64,000 nt of DNA from Sphingopyxis witflariensis (GTDB lineage Bacteria; Pseudomonadota; Alphaproteobacteria; Sphingomonadales; Sphingomonadaceae): contig NZ_NISJ01000004.1 in the NCBI RefSeq assembly GCF_002205635.1, positions 267,924 through 331,923 of the forward strand. Reading direction: 5' to 3'. Every line of letters begins with the position of its first letter. Positions within the stretch are counted from its first letter, which is position 1. Both the position numbers and the translations under genes were made by a program. This document shows, piece after piece, positions 41,405 to 50,535 of this stretch. The notes beneath the pieces are model-generated. The model did no database searches, was not told the origin of the DNA, and saw nothing but the letters and a program-made list of their open reading frames with translations.

Positions 41405-41575
41405 ATGAAAGTGACCCATGACCGCGACGGCCCTTGGAAGAGCAAGATCGCATGGATTCCGATGCAGTTCGAAGAAACATGGATTTGGCTGGAGCGATAT
41501 GAACGCCGACGGTGTGGATGGTCCTATCAATACCGCCTCCCCGGCTCCGACAAGATTTTCGTTTCGTATCCATGA
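41405..41575 (+). CDS. Small phage protein
   Basis: 56 residues found by direct reading: MKVTHDRDGPWKSKIAWIPM, then QFEETWIWLERYERRRCGWS. GGAGG precedes the ATG by about 8 nt. The Trp/Arg-rich composition recurs in phage small proteins. Unknown function. Confidence 0.58.
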   Translation: MKVTHDRDGPWKSKIAWIPMQFEETWIWLERYERRRCGWSYQYRLPGSDKIFVSYP

Positions 41576-41600
41576 CCCATTACCGAGAGGAGAATTGAAG

Positions 41601-41786
41601 ATGGACTTCACCGAAAGTTGGCAATGGCCACAATGGGTCGCGGCTGTCTGGCTGATCCTCAAACTATGCCTCGGCGCCGTGATGCACGGAAAGCCCCGCA
41701 ATGAGCCTAACATTAGTTTTCCTATCTCGCTCGTCCAATGCGCGCTGATCCTGTTCCTGCTCATCCCCGGCGGATTCTTCGCATGA
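41601..41786 (+). CDS. Small two-helix membrane protein
   Basis: 61 residues from ATG 41601 (AGGAG 10 nt upstream). Two hydrophobic segments: WVAAVWLILKLCLGAVM and LVQCALILFLLIPGGFF. ATGA overlap with the next gene. Unknown role; not at the lysis locus. Confidence 0.58.
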   Translation: MDFTESWQWPQWVAAVWLILKLCLGAVMHGKPRNEPNISFPISLVQCALILFLLIPGGFFA

Positions 41787-42097
41787 CCATCACCGAAACA
41801 ATCGCGCGGGCAATCGCTGACGGCCTGAAAAGCAACGCCGTCTATGTGAGTAATGATCTCCGCAAGTGCATCGTGGATGGCGGCTTGTTCGACCTGCAGG
41901 ACCTCGCCGCGCCCATCATCTCCGCCCTCGCAGATGCGGGTTACGCTATCGTACCCATCGAACCGACGCAGGACATGATCAGCGCCGGGATTATCGAGCG
42001 CCACGATCAGCCGACGCCGGAAGCATGGTCGCTGGCCACTGAGAATATCTACCGCGCCATGATCGAAGCAGGGAGGGTTATCCATAATGGAGCTTAA
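41783..42097 (+). CDS. Phage protein of unknown function
   Basis: 104 residues starting MTITETIARAIADGLKSNAV. Helical. Contains ISALADAGYAIVPIEPTQDMISAGII, a pattern seen in many small phage proteins, and IYRAMIEAG. Coupled to both neighbours. Confidence 0.6.
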   Translation: MTITETIARAIADGLKSNAVYVSNDLRKCIVDGGLFDLQDLAAPIISALADAGYAIVPIEPTQDMISAGIIERHDQPTPEAWSLATENIYRAMIEAGRVIHNGA

Positions 42098-42284
42098 GGA
42101 AATCGGCGCCCGCGTAAAATGCGGAACCTCCGGCGTCATCGGCCAGATCGTCGCCCGCACAGAATGGCTTTGGCGCTCGCCCGAGGTGGCCGTTGCCCGT
42201 GATGGCTGCGACGCTGACGGCAAGCCGTGGGATTTGATGTGGCTGGACGAGGGGCGAGTGTCGATCGTGGAGGATGACGATTGA
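42087..42284 (+). CDS. Small phage protein
   Basis: 65 residues starting MELKEIGARVKCGTSGVIGQ; beta-rich, acidic C-terminus. Overlaps the previous gene by 11 nt and the next by 4 nt. Unknown. Confidence 0.55.
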   Translation: MELKEIGARVKCGTSGVIGQIVARTEWLWRSPEVAVARDGCDADGKPWDLMWLDEGRVSIVEDDD

Positions 42285-42832
42285 GACACGCACAGCACAG
42301 CTATCGGCAAGGCGCGCACGGTAGGTCGATGGTGTCGCGCCCAGGCATCGGCGGTCCGACGATCACGGCGCACCTGATTTGCTCAGGATGCCGCAAGAGT
42401 GGCCAACTGGGGCTGCGGGTCAACATGCCGCCCGAGGCCATAGACAAGAAATTCAAACAATCGGGGTGGCGACTGGATCCGCATGTCTGCCCTGACTGCA
42501 TCCGCAAACCATCGAAAGGAAATATCATGGCATCAGAGCCGTCAACCGCAGCTGTTAAATCGCAGGCCAAGATGTTCACCCTCTTGTCGCAACACTTCGA
42601 TGCCGAAACAGGGCATTATGCCAAAGGTTGGTCAGACAAAAAGGTGGCTGATGAATCCGGGGCATCCCCGGCAATGGTGTCTGCCGTCCGTGCCGAGGCG
42701 TTCGGGGAACTGAAAGAGCCTTCCGAGATATCGGCGCTGCGTTCGGATATCTCCACGCTCGAAAGCCTGATGGTCGAACAAATCGCATCGCTGCGGACCG
42801 AACTGGCGAAAGTGTCGAAAGCCTACGCATGA
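42281..42832 (+). CDS. Zinc-ribbon plus DNA-binding-like phage protein (fusion or two starts)
   Basis: 183 residues from TTG 42281. Residues 30-75 have ICSGCRKSGQLGLRV and DPHVCPDCIRK, a two-CxxC zinc ribbon. From residue 83 a second ATG (42527) with AAGGAAAT before it starts a helical domain (SDKKVADESGASPAMVSAVRAEAFG). This looks like two usually separate small phage proteins joined in one frame. Either could be made alone. Confidence 0.55.
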   Translation: MRHAQHSYRQGAHGRSMVSRPGIGGPTITAHLICSGCRKSGQLGLRVNMPPEAIDKKFKQSGWRLDPHVCPDCIRKPSKGNIMASEPSTAAVKSQAKMFTLLSQHFDAETGHYAKGWSDKKVADESGASPAMVSAVRAEAFGELKEPSEISALRSDISTLESLMVEQIASLRTELAKVSKAYA

Positions 42833-42835
42833 AAA

Positions 42836-42863
42836 AGCGCGCCCCACGGCGGTAGGGCGCGCT
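42836..42863 (+). terminator. GC-rich hairpin after the replication-region genes
   Basis: AGCGCGCCC (42836-42844) pairs with GGGCGCGCT (42855-42863), 10-nt loop, a few nt after the stop at 42832. There is no T-run after it on the plus strand, so if it terminates it would be weak or factor-assisted. On the minus strand an A-run gives it a T-run. Confidence 0.4.
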
Positions 42864-42916
42864 GTTCAATTCCTGCTGTCCGGCTGGACGCATTCTCAAT
42901 AACAGAGGTTGGGTTT

Positions 42917-43456
42917 ATGGGCAAGGGCAGGCCGCGTAAGGCAGTTAAACGGACGCCATCAGGTCAGATTTCAAGGGCGGGAAAGGTTCCGACCCGCACC
43001 GCAGGCAATGACAAGGCGGTAGAACGGGCCCGCCGCTACCGGTCGAACGGGCATGACCCTGTAGGGAGGGCGTTCGAAACAGGTTTGCTGGGCCGGGGAG
43101 AGGATGGGCGCCCGTCGCAGGCCGCCCGCCTTCGCCTCGACATGGCCCGCGCTTTGTACCGAGCCTATTGGCCGATGCTTGGTGTTGGCCGCATCGGATG
43201 CACCTTGGGAGATAGCAGCGGGTCGTCAGGCGATGGAAACCTGAAATCCGAACAATGGCTCAAGCGCCAGATGGATATCATCGGACTGCAGGGGACTAGC
43301 GAAAGAAGCGCATTTGATGAGCTGGTGCTTGACGGTCACTTTGACGAAGGCCCCGTGTGGCTCGATCGCCTGCTCGCTCACAGCCCACGGACTGGCGATC
43401 AGGAGAAGATCGAATTGGCAATCGCGGTGATCGATAGGGTGGCAAAAAAGACTTGA
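42917..43456 (+). CDS. Phage protein upstream of terminase
   Basis: 179 residues starting MGKGRPRKAVKRTPSGQISR. Very basic N-terminus, then helical (LRLDMARALYRAYWPMLGVG, AFDELVLDGHFDEGPVWLDRLL). It may be a late regulator or packaging accessory by position; not recognised. A terminator follows at 43513. Confidence 0.6.
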   Translation: MGKGRPRKAVKRTPSGQISRAGKVPTRTAGNDKAVERARRYRSNGHDPVGRAFETGLLGRGEDGRPSQAARLRLDMARALYRAYWPMLGVGRIGCTLGDSSGSSGDGNLKSEQWLKRQMDIIGLQGTSERSAFDELVLDGHFDEGPVWLDRLLAHSPRTGDQEKIELAIAVIDRVAKKT

Positions 43457-43512
43457 ACTTATCGACAAAACCGGTTAGCGCATGAAAACCAACATGGCGC
43501 TTTGCGTCACAA

Positions 43513-43541
43513 GGCCCCGGCAATCGCGCTGGGGCTTTTTT
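43513..43541 (+). terminator. Rho-independent terminator before terminase
   Basis: GCCCC (43514-43518) pairs with GGGGC (43531-43535) and six T follow (43536-43541). It separates the early/replication transcript from the packaging genes, which may need their own promoter or antitermination. Confidence 0.7.
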
Positions 43542-43661
43542 GATTCCGGCGCGTTGCTCCTTTCCGCAGCCGGTTCCCGCCGCATCAACCGACACACACA
43601 CCAAGCCTCACGGCAAACAGGTCGGCACTGATCGCGGCGGGTCATATTCATGGAGGTCGTT

Positions 43662-44060
43662 ATGGCAGGTGGCCGACCGACCGCTTACGATCCCGAGTAT
43701 TGTGACGCCGTTATCGAATACGGCAAAGCTGGTAAGTCGCTTACATGGATCGCCACAGAGTTAGGTGTCGTCAAGCAGACGATCCACAACTGGATGGCAG
43801 AACACATAGAGTTTTTGGACGCCATGACGCGAGCGAAGGAACTTTCGCAGCGTTGGTGGGAAGATGAAGGCCAAGTCGGGCTGACCGCGGACAAGTTCAA
43901 TTCGTCTGTCTGGTCGCGCTCGATGGCTGCGCGCTTCCCTGATGACTGGCGCGAGATCAAGGGCACTGAGCTTACCGGCAAGGACGGTGGCCCTGTCGCT
44001 GTGAAGGCCGAGAAGGCAGAATGGACAATCGTTGACACTAGCGCTGAAGGCGGGACGTAA
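43662..44060 (+). CDS. Terminase small subunit
   Basis: 132 residues from ATG 43662 (GGAGGT 6 nt upstream; an ATG at 43650 has no ribosome site). MAGGRPTAYDPEYCDAVIEY and the HTH KSLTWIATELGVVKQTIHNWM match small terminase subunits that recognise pac DNA. Overlaps the large subunit by 29 nt. Confidence 0.82.
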   Translation: MAGGRPTAYDPEYCDAVIEYGKAGKSLTWIATELGVVKQTIHNWMAEHIEFLDAMTRAKELSQRWWEDEGQVGLTADKFNSSVWSRSMAARFPDDWREIKGTELTGKDGGPVAVKAEKAEWTIVDTSAEGGT

Positions 44061-45351
44061 GTTCGCACCGCTGCTGGCGCCTGCCCGCTACAAGGGCGCG
44101 CATGGTGGCCGCGGCTCCGGCAAGTCCCACTTCTTCGCGGAGATGCTGGTAGCACGGGCCAACTCGCAGTTAGGGTTTCGCGCCGCCTGCCTTCGTGAGG
44201 TGCAGAAGTCGCTCAAGAACAGCGTCAAGCTGCTGGTCGAGGACAAGATACGCAAGCACGGGTTGAGCGATCGGTTTGAGGTGCTTGAAGCGGAGATACG
44301 GACGCCCGGCGGCGGCATCATCATATTCCAGGGGATGCTCAACCACACGGCGGACAGCATCAAGTCGCTTGAGGGTTTTGACGTTGCTTGGGTTGAGGAA
44401 GCACAGTCGCTAAGTCAGCGCTCGCTTGACCTGCTCCGCCCGACGATCCGCAAGCCGGGAAGCGAATTGTGGTTCAGCTGGAACCCGAACAAGCCCACCG
44501 ATCCCGTTGATGCATTGCTGCGAGGGCCGAACCCGCCATCGAACAGCACTATCGTCGAAGTGAATTACGACGCCAATCCGTGGATGCCGCCAGAGCTTAC
44601 GGCGGACATGGAAGATGACCGCGACCGCGACATCGAGAAGTATAATCACGTATGGGGCGGCGATTACAGCCACAACTCGGTGGCTCGCGTGTTTCGCGAC
44701 TGGAAGGTCGAGAAGTTCGAGACGCCCAAGGATGCGCTGTACAGGTTTGGCGCTGACTGGGGCTTTGCTCAAGATCCGACAGCCTTGGTTCGTTGCTACA
44801 TCGTGGGTCGCAATCTGTTCGTTGATGCCGAGGCGGTTGAGGTTGGTTGCGAGATCGACGAGACGCCCGCGCTGTTCGCTGGCGACTGTCCTGCTGATTA
44901 CAAGGATCAATACGGCAACCCGCGCTGGAGCAATGACAACCGCCGCCCCGGCATCGCTGGAGCACTGACCAGCCTCATCCGTGCCGACAATGCACGGCCC
45001 GAGACGGTCAGCTACATGAAGCGGCAGGGGTTCAAGATCACCGAGGCGGTCAAGGGGCCGGGGTCGCTGGAGGATGGCGTCCAGTTCCTCAAGATGTTCG
45101 ACATCGTGGTTCACCCTCGTTGCAGGCACGTCGCCGCCGAGCTTCGCGATTACAGCTACAAGGTTGATCCGCAGACCGAAGAAGTGATGTCGGTCCTTGA
45201 GGACAAGAACAACCACACGATCGATGCGCTGAGATACGCGGTCGAGGAATTACGGCGGTCGGGTTGGAAGCCAAAAGCAGACGGCCCGCCGAAACCCAAA
45301 GACATGTGGGCAACACCAGACCGCACCGAAGGCGATTGGCGCACGGCGTAG
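44032..45351 (+). CDS. Terminase large subunit
   Basis: 439 residues, TTG start at 44032 inside the small-subunit gene. Walker A GGRGSGKSH (residues 25-33), Walker B-like FDVAWVEEAQSLS, and the nuclease domain with RFGADWGFAQDPTALV place it in the PBSX/terminase_3 family. It cuts and pumps DNA into the procapsid. Confidence 0.92.
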   Translation: MTLALKAGRKFAPLLAPARYKGAHGGRGSGKSHFFAEMLVARANSQLGFRAACLREVQKSLKNSVKLLVEDKIRKHGLSDRFEVLEAEIRTPGGGIIIFQGMLNHTADSIKSLEGFDVAWVEEAQSLSQRSLDLLRPTIRKPGSELWFSWNPNKPTDPVDALLRGPNPPSNSTIVEVNYDANPWMPPELTADMEDDRDRDIEKYNHVWGGDYSHNSVARVFRDWKVEKFETPKDALYRFGADWGFAQDPTALVRCYIVGRNLFVDAEAVEVGCEIDETPALFAGDCPADYKDQYGNPRWSNDNRRPGIAGALTSLIRADNARPETVSYMKRQGFKITEAVKGPGSLEDGVQFLKMFDIVVHPRCRHVAAELRDYSYKVDPQTEEVMSVLEDKNNHTIDALRYAVEELRRSGWKPKADGPPKPKDMWATPDRTEGDWRTA

Positions 45352-45360
45352 GAGATAGAC

Positions 45361-45591
45361 ATGACCAGTGCCTATCGCCGCGATCATATCAAATCCGCCG
45401 CCAATGACGAGTTCGAGCGCCTTGCTCCCGCAGCGCAGACGATCATCATCAATTCCGCAGCATTCTTCGAGGGGCAGGTAGATGACGCTGACACGCCAAC
45501 CCCATCCGAAGGCGAGCGCCTCGCATTGAAGCGCGCCATGGCTCGTTTCGTCATCGATAGCGGCATTGCCAGTTCGCAGGGGTGGCTCTGA
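45361..45591 (+). CDS. Small packaging-region protein
   Basis: 76 residues starting MTSAYRRDHIKSAANDEFER; helical. Between terminase and portal, with its stop overlapping the portal start (TGATG). Unknown; a connector or packaging accessory by position. Confidence 0.6.
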   Translation: MTSAYRRDHIKSAANDEFERLAPAAQTIIINSAAFFEGQVDDADTPTPSEGERLALKRAMARFVIDSGIASSQGWL

Positions 45592-47360
45592 TGGAATTGG
45601 AACGCGTCAAGCGCCTCTATCGTGAATCGCGTGATGCGACGGACGAAGCGCGCAAGGCAGCGGACACCGCGCAGGACTATTACGACAGCAAGCAGCTGAC
45701 GAGCCAACAGGTAAAAGTTCTCCGCCAGCGCAAACAGCCGGAAATTTACATCAACCGCATTGCCCCGGCTGTGAATGGTGTGTTGGGTGTGCTGGAGCAG
45801 GGGCAGACCGATCCCCGAGCCTTCCCGCGCAATGCAGAGGATCAGGACGCCTCAGAGGTTGCCACCGACGCATTGCGGTATAGCGCAGAGAAGGCCCGGT
45901 GGCAGCGAACCCGCCTTGCCGCGGCTAAGACATATCTGATTACCGGCGTTGCCGCTGTCATCATTGAGGTTGATCAAGACCTAGACCCGATCGCGCGCAT
46001 CATCCGTCACGGCGAATTTATCTACGATCCGCACAGCCGCGACCCTGATTTCGAGGACGCCCGATACATGGGCGTCGCCAAGTGGATGTATGTCGATGCG
46101 GTGAAGGGGCTTTACCCTGATGCTGACATCGACCCGAAAGCCATCTCGCCCGCTGGTATGCAGTGGGATGATGAGGACAAGCCCACGAACATGTGGGGCG
46201 ACGAGAAGCGCAACCGCGTTCTTGTCTGCGAGCTATATATTCAGGCGCCGGGATGGCAGCGTGTCGTGTTCTGGGGCGGCGGTATCCTTGAGGAAGGGCC
46301 GAGCCCGTATCATGACGAGAAAGGCGCCCCGAGCAATCCGATCATAGCGCAAAGCTGTTTCGTCGATCGCGACAATGCCCGCTACGGCATCGTCAAGTCT
46401 ATGCTGCCGATCCAGGACGAGATCAACATGCGCCGCTCGCGGTTGCTGCACATGGTCAACAGCCGCCAGATCCGACAGACGGACCTTTCTGCCGACGTCG
46501 CCGCTGATGTGGCCCGTCAGGAAGCCGCAAAACCTGATGGTGTCATCCCGATGGGATATGAACCCACCTCCACTGCCGAAATGCAGATGGGTCAGATCAA
46601 TCTCTTGCAGGAATCGAAGTCCGAACTGGAGCGCATGGGGCCGAACCCCGCTGTGCTTGGTCAGGGTACCAGTGATGCCAGTGGTCGCGCTCAGTTGGTT
46701 CGCCAGCAGGCGGGATTGACTGAGCTTACCCCGGCATTGGGCGGGATCGAGGACTTGGAACTTCGCGTCTATCGCGGCTTCTGGTGCCGCATCAAGCAGT
46801 TCTGGACCGAGCAAAAGACGATCCGCGTTACTGATGACGTTGGCGCTGCCAAGTTCATGACGGTGAACGAGCCTGTCGTGCAAGAGGTCCAGGGCATCGT
46901 GATGGGTCCTGACGGTCGGCCGACTGTTGGGATGCAGCAGATCGTGACTGAGGTAAAGAATCGCCCCGCCGCGATGGATATGGACATCATCATTGACGCT
47001 GTAGCCGATACGGCGAACGTCCAGCAGGAACAGTTCACCGAGCTTGTGAAGCTGGCGCAGACCTACGGCCCGCAGGAAGTGCCGTTCGACGACCTTCTGG
47101 AAGCCAGCAACCTGCCAAAGAAGCGCGAGCTTATCGAGAAGCGCGAAGCCCGCAAGCAGGAAGCCGCGCAGGGCCAGGCACCGCAAGCACAGATGCAGGA
47201 AGCCGCCTTTTCCGCCGAGATGGCAGAGAAGGAAGCCGACACCGCAAACAAGGCCGCGACCGCCGCGCTCAACAAGGCGAAGGCAGAGGGGCAGCAGCTA
47301 GAGAACGCCGCCAACGCATTCCAGTTTGGCGCAGTCATCCCCGCCGCCGGGGCCTTTTAA
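45591..47360 (+). CDS. P22-type portal protein
   Basis: 589 residues. YYDSKQLTSQQVKVLRQRKQPEIYINRI, then VNGVLGVLEQGQTDPRAFPRN, and IIRHGEFIYDPHSRDPDFEDARYM are typical of P22-like portals. The C-terminus is a long coiled-coil-like Ala/Glu/Lys region (about residues 520-575), as in the P22 barrel. It forms the dodecameric DNA channel. ATG 45591 overlaps the previous stop. Confidence 0.9.
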   Translation: MELERVKRLYRESRDATDEARKAADTAQDYYDSKQLTSQQVKVLRQRKQPEIYINRIAPAVNGVLGVLEQGQTDPRAFPRNAEDQDASEVATDALRYSAEKARWQRTRLAAAKTYLITGVAAVIIEVDQDLDPIARIIRHGEFIYDPHSRDPDFEDARYMGVAKWMYVDAVKGLYPDADIDPKAISPAGMQWDDEDKPTNMWGDEKRNRVLVCELYIQAPGWQRVVFWGGGILEEGPSPYHDEKGAPSNPIIAQSCFVDRDNARYGIVKSMLPIQDEINMRRSRLLHMVNSRQIRQTDLSADVAADVARQEAAKPDGVIPMGYEPTSTAEMQMGQINLLQESKSELERMGPNPAVLGQGTSDASGRAQLVRQQAGLTELTPALGGIEDLELRVYRGFWCRIKQFWTEQKTIRVTDDVGAAKFMTVNEPVVQEVQGIVMGPDGRPTVGMQQIVTEVKNRPAAMDMDIIIDAVADTANVQQEQFTELVKLAQTYGPQEVPFDDLLEASNLPKKRELIEKREARKQEAAQGQAPQAQMQEAAFSAEMAEKEADTANKAATAALNKAKAEGQQLENAANAFQFGAVIPAAGAF

Positions 47361-47455
47361 GGAACGGGCGATTCGTTTGTCATTGAACGCATCATTGACC
47401 AGGCCGCCGCTGCCCGGGCGCTTCGCTATGCCAGCGTAATAGGCACGGAGTAACC

Positions 47456-48181
47456 ATGGAAGACGAAGATTTTCTGGCCGAAATCGGCAAGGACGACGAC
47501 GCGGCAACGATCGAGCAACCGGCAGAGCCAGTTGTTGAAACGCCCGCAGAAGTAGCACCGGAACCTGTTGCGGTTGAACCCGCACCCGAGCCTGCAAAGC
47601 CTGAACCGGGATTCGTCCCGTTCGCGGCCGTCCTTGACGAGCGCGACAAGCGGAAAGAGCTGCAAGCGGAAATCGAACGGATGCGCCAAGCGCAGCCCGC
47701 CGCTCAGCCCCAGCCGATCCCCGACATGTTCGAGGATCCGGAAGGGTATACATCCGCTCTCGCTCAGACTTTCGAGCAGCGTATTTACCAGACGCAGCTC
47801 CAGATGTCTGACCGGTTCGCGCAGAACCAATATGGGGAAGAATTGACGACCGCTGCAAAACAGTGGGCGTTCGAGAAGTGCAACCAAGACCCCCATTTCA
47901 ACGCGAAGGTCCGAGAGAGCGGCGATCCCGTGGGATATGCCGTGAAGGAATACCAGCGCGACCAGATCGCTTCCAACGTCACTCAGGACGACTTCACCCA
48001 ATTCATGGCGTGGAAACAGGCGCAAGCAGGGCTGACGCCCGCGCCCACGCCGTCCGACAATCCATCTCCTGCAAAGCCTCCTCCCCGAAGCCTCGCTAGC
48101 GCGCCGTCCGCAGGGCCTGCCGCGACCGAGCCTGTTCAATCGGATGAGGAGATCTTTGCGGAGACATTCGCAAGGAAATAA
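47456..48181 (+). CDS. Head scaffolding protein
   Basis: 241 residues. Acidic Pro/Glu/Val-rich N-terminus (EQPAEPVVETPAEVAPEPVA), a helical middle (DERDKRKELQAEIERMRQAQ) and a Pro/Ser tail. Placement between portal and capsid and this composition fit a scaffolding protein. 95 bp upstream (47361-47455) contain no gene I support. Confidence 0.72.
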   Translation: MEDEDFLAEIGKDDDAATIEQPAEPVVETPAEVAPEPVAVEPAPEPAKPEPGFVPFAAVLDERDKRKELQAEIERMRQAQPAAQPQPIPDMFEDPEGYTSALAQTFEQRIYQTQLQMSDRFAQNQYGEELTTAAKQWAFEKCNQDPHFNAKVRESGDPVGYAVKEYQRDQIASNVTQDDFTQFMAWKQAQAGLTPAPTPSDNPSPAKPPPRSLASAPSAGPAATEPVQSDEEIFAETFARK

Positions 48182-48184
48182 GCG

Positions 48185-49267
48185 ATGGAAACTCTCATCA
48201 ACTCCGGGCTGGAAATCACCCGGTGGCGGAAAAAGTATTTCCGTGAATATACCCGCGCCTCGCGCTTTTCGCCCTACATGGGCAACGGCATGGATAACAT
48301 CATCGTCACGATGTATGAACTCCAGAGCGAAGCGGGCAAGACGATCATCGTTCCGTTCGTCGGCAAGCTGACGGGTTCGGGCGTCTCGGGTTCGCAGGTT
48401 CTTGAAGGCAACGAAGAGGATCTGGGCAGCGGCAATATGCCGGTGTCGATCGACTGGCGCCGTAACGCTGTGATCGTTCCGAAGTCCACGCAGTTCAAGA
48501 CCGACATCGATCTTCTCGACGCCGCGAAACCGGCTCTCAAGGAATGGGAATCGGTTCTGCTTCGCGCTGACATCATCCGCGAATTTGGCGCGATGACCCA
48601 GAACGACGCAGCACTGTCGAGCGTCCCCTATGCGACCGCAACGGAAGCAGAAAAGGACGCATGGCTTGGTCTGAACACCGATCGCGTGCTGTTCGGCAAG
48701 GATCTGTCGAACCGTTCGACGAACGATCACTCGGCATCGCTCGCCAACATCGACACGACCAACGACAAGGCGAATTATGCTTGGGTCACCAAGATGAAGC
48801 GCATTGCCGGCGACGCCGACATCACGCCGTACAAAGACGACCAGATGGCTGGTGAAGAATGGTTCGTGCTGTTCGTCGGTTCGCGGACCTTCCGCGATCT
48901 GGAAAACGACGCGACGATTTCGCAGATCGACCGCGATGCGCGCGAGCGCGGCGTCGGCAAGGGCAACCCGCTGTTTCAGGGCGGTGACCTCTTGGTCCGC
49001 GGCGTCATCATCCGCGAGGAAAAGGAAATCCCTGTCCTTGCTGGTGTCGGTGCCGGTCCTTCGGATGTCGAGCCTGCTTACCTTGCCGGTGGCGGCGCCA
49101 TTGCAATCGCATGGGGCCAGATGCCGCAGAGCAAGACGCGTCTCACCGATTACGACTTCCGCAAGGGCGTCGGCATCGAGGAGCTGCTGGGCGTCAAGAA
49201 GATCCACCAGAACGGCAAGCAGCGCAGCGTGGTCACCGGCTACGTTTCCGCCAGCGCCGACAGTTAA
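48185..49267 (+). CDS. Major capsid protein (N4-gp56/DUF4043 type)
   Basis: 360 residues. GKTIIVPFVGKLTGSGVSG, then MPVSIDWRRNAVIVPKSTQFKTDIDLLDAAKPALKEW, are characteristic of the N4 gp56-type HK97-fold capsid family, and the C-terminal WGQMPQSKTRLTDYDF agrees. It builds the icosahedral shell. Combination with a P22-type portal is seen in several short-tailed phages. Confidence 0.85.
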   Translation: METLINSGLEITRWRKKYFREYTRASRFSPYMGNGMDNIIVTMYELQSEAGKTIIVPFVGKLTGSGVSGSQVLEGNEEDLGSGNMPVSIDWRRNAVIVPKSTQFKTDIDLLDAAKPALKEWESVLLRADIIREFGAMTQNDAALSSVPYATATEAEKDAWLGLNTDRVLFGKDLSNRSTNDHSASLANIDTTNDKANYAWVTKMKRIAGDADITPYKDDQMAGEEWFVLFVGSRTFRDLENDATISQIDRDARERGVGKGNPLFQGGDLLVRGVIIREEKEIPVLAGVGAGPSDVEPAYLAGGGAIAIAWGQMPQSKTRLTDYDFRKGVGIEELLGVKKIHQNGKQRSVVTGYVSASADS

Positions 49268-49283
49268 GGAAGGGAACTGACAG

Positions 49284-49712
49284 ATGGCTAACATCCAAGG
49301 TTTCGCAATCACGCAGAAAACTCCCATCGCCTCCCATGGCGAAGGGAATGACGAAAAGGTCATGCGGTTCCAGGTCACGTTGCCGATCACCGCAAACGCC
49401 GACACCATCGAGTTCGGGTATCTGCCCGACTATGCCGTGGTGACTGGCGCCGAGGTCATCCACACGGCTGTGTTCGTGGGTGACATCGGCATCACTGGTG
49501 ACGGTGACGGGCTGTTCGACGGTATCACCACCGTCGCCAATGTCCCGCAGCGCACGGCCCTTTCGACGATCATGGGCAAGAACGTGGGCATGGGTCCGGT
49601 GGCAGTCACCGGCCTCGCGACCGGCGCAGGCACGGCGGGCACGATGAACCTCATCGTTCGCTACGTCGTGGAAGAGCCGGGCGTTGCCTATCCGTTCGTC
49701 GCCGCAGTCTGA
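49284..49712 (+). CDS. Probable head decoration/stabilisation protein
   Basis: 142 residues, beta-rich, no Cys: RFQVTLPITANADTIEFGYLPDYAVVTGAEVIHTAVFVGDIGITGDGDGL. It directly follows the capsid gene, where decoration proteins usually lie. Not a recognised family; role by position. Confidence 0.6.
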   Translation: MANIQGFAITQKTPIASHGEGNDEKVMRFQVTLPITANADTIEFGYLPDYAVVTGAEVIHTAVFVGDIGITGDGDGLFDGITTVANVPQRTALSTIMGKNVGMGPVAVTGLATGAGTAGTMNLIVRYVVEEPGVAYPFVAAV

Positions 49713-49723
49713 GGAGAACGGAC

Positions 49724-49978
49724 GTGAAAGCTAAGTTCATTGGCGATCAGAACAACCCGAACGAAATCATCCCTGATGAGTTCGAAGCGTTCGGGGTGAT
49801 TTTCCCCAAGGGCAAGTCTGTCACCGTGCCGGAAGGGTTGGAAGCGAAGTTCGCTGGCAACTCGCATTTCGACACGACTGGCGACGGTAAGGAGCCGGCC
49901 AAGGCTCCGAAGCCCGATCCGAAGGCCAAAGAAGAGCCGAAGGACGAAGAGGCCCCAGCGGCCGAAAAGCCTGAATAA
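49724..49978 (+). CDS. Small acidic/Pro-Lys-rich structural-region protein
   Basis: 84 residues. An N-terminal FIGDQNNPNEIIPDEFEAFG part, then a charged Pro/Lys/Glu tail (AKAPKPDPKAKEEPKDEEAP). Possibly a head-closure or capsid-attached protein. Unknown. Confidence 0.58.
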   Translation: MKAKFIGDQNNPNEIIPDEFEAFGVIFPKGKSVTVPEGLEAKFAGNSHFDTTGDGKEPAKAPKPDPKAKEEPKDEEAPAAEKPE

Positions 49979-49992
49979 GTAGGGGACGGGTG

Positions 49993-50535
49993 ATGGTAAC
50001 TTGTCGAGATATCATCACCCGCGCCTTGCAACAGGCGCGCATTGTGCCGTTGGGCCGTATGCCGTCCTCGAAAGAGGCAGACGCAGGCCTGTCCGCCTTG
50101 CAGGGCATGTATGAGGGCTGGGTTTCCGGCAGCATGTTCGGCCGCCTCAAGGATGTTTATCAGGACAGCGATTACGACGCCAACCCCGGCGAGCGCGTTT
50201 TTGCTGATGGATTTACCGTCACCCTCCCGCTTACGGTTGAGGATGAGACGGAGACGCCGCGCGATCTTGCGGTGATATCGGTTTACAATGGCGGTTGGGT
50301 CAACTGGATATGGGATGGCGCATGGGTCAATCTCACGGCGCTGACCCTTGACGACGATGCACCATTAGCTGGCCGTGACCGCGAGGGCCTAGCCGCTGCC
50401 CTTGCCGCATATCTTGCCGAAGGCTTCGGTGGTGAAATCGGGCCGCAAACGGCTAAGCGTGCTGCTCGCTTCGAAAGCAGCCTCTCCCTGAAACTTGGCT
50501 CCACACAGGATGCCACCGCTCCGAGCTATTACTGA
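49993..50535 (+). CDS. P22 gp4-like head-tail adaptor
   Basis: 180 residues. ALQQARIVPLGRMPSSKEADAGLSALQGMYEGW matches the conserved N-terminal helical segment of P22 gp4-type adaptors, which attach below the portal. Order (after capsid, before the gp10-like gene) agrees. ATG 49993 chosen over GTG 49990. Stop overlaps the next start. Confidence 0.75.
   Translation: MVTCRDIITRALQQARIVPLGRMPSSKEADAGLSALQGMYEGWVSGSMFGRLKDVYQDSDYDANPGERVFADGFTVTLPLTVEDETETPRDLAVISVYNGGWVNWIWDGAWVNLTALTLDDDAPLAGRDREGLAAALAAYLAEGFGGEIGPQTAKRAARFESSLSLKLGSTQDATAPSYY

Noticed and set aside
47426..49408. 660-codon minus-strand frame opposite scaffold and capsid genes
   Set aside because: Composition is that of a reverse-complement reading; the plus-strand structural genes are coherent and in P22-like order.
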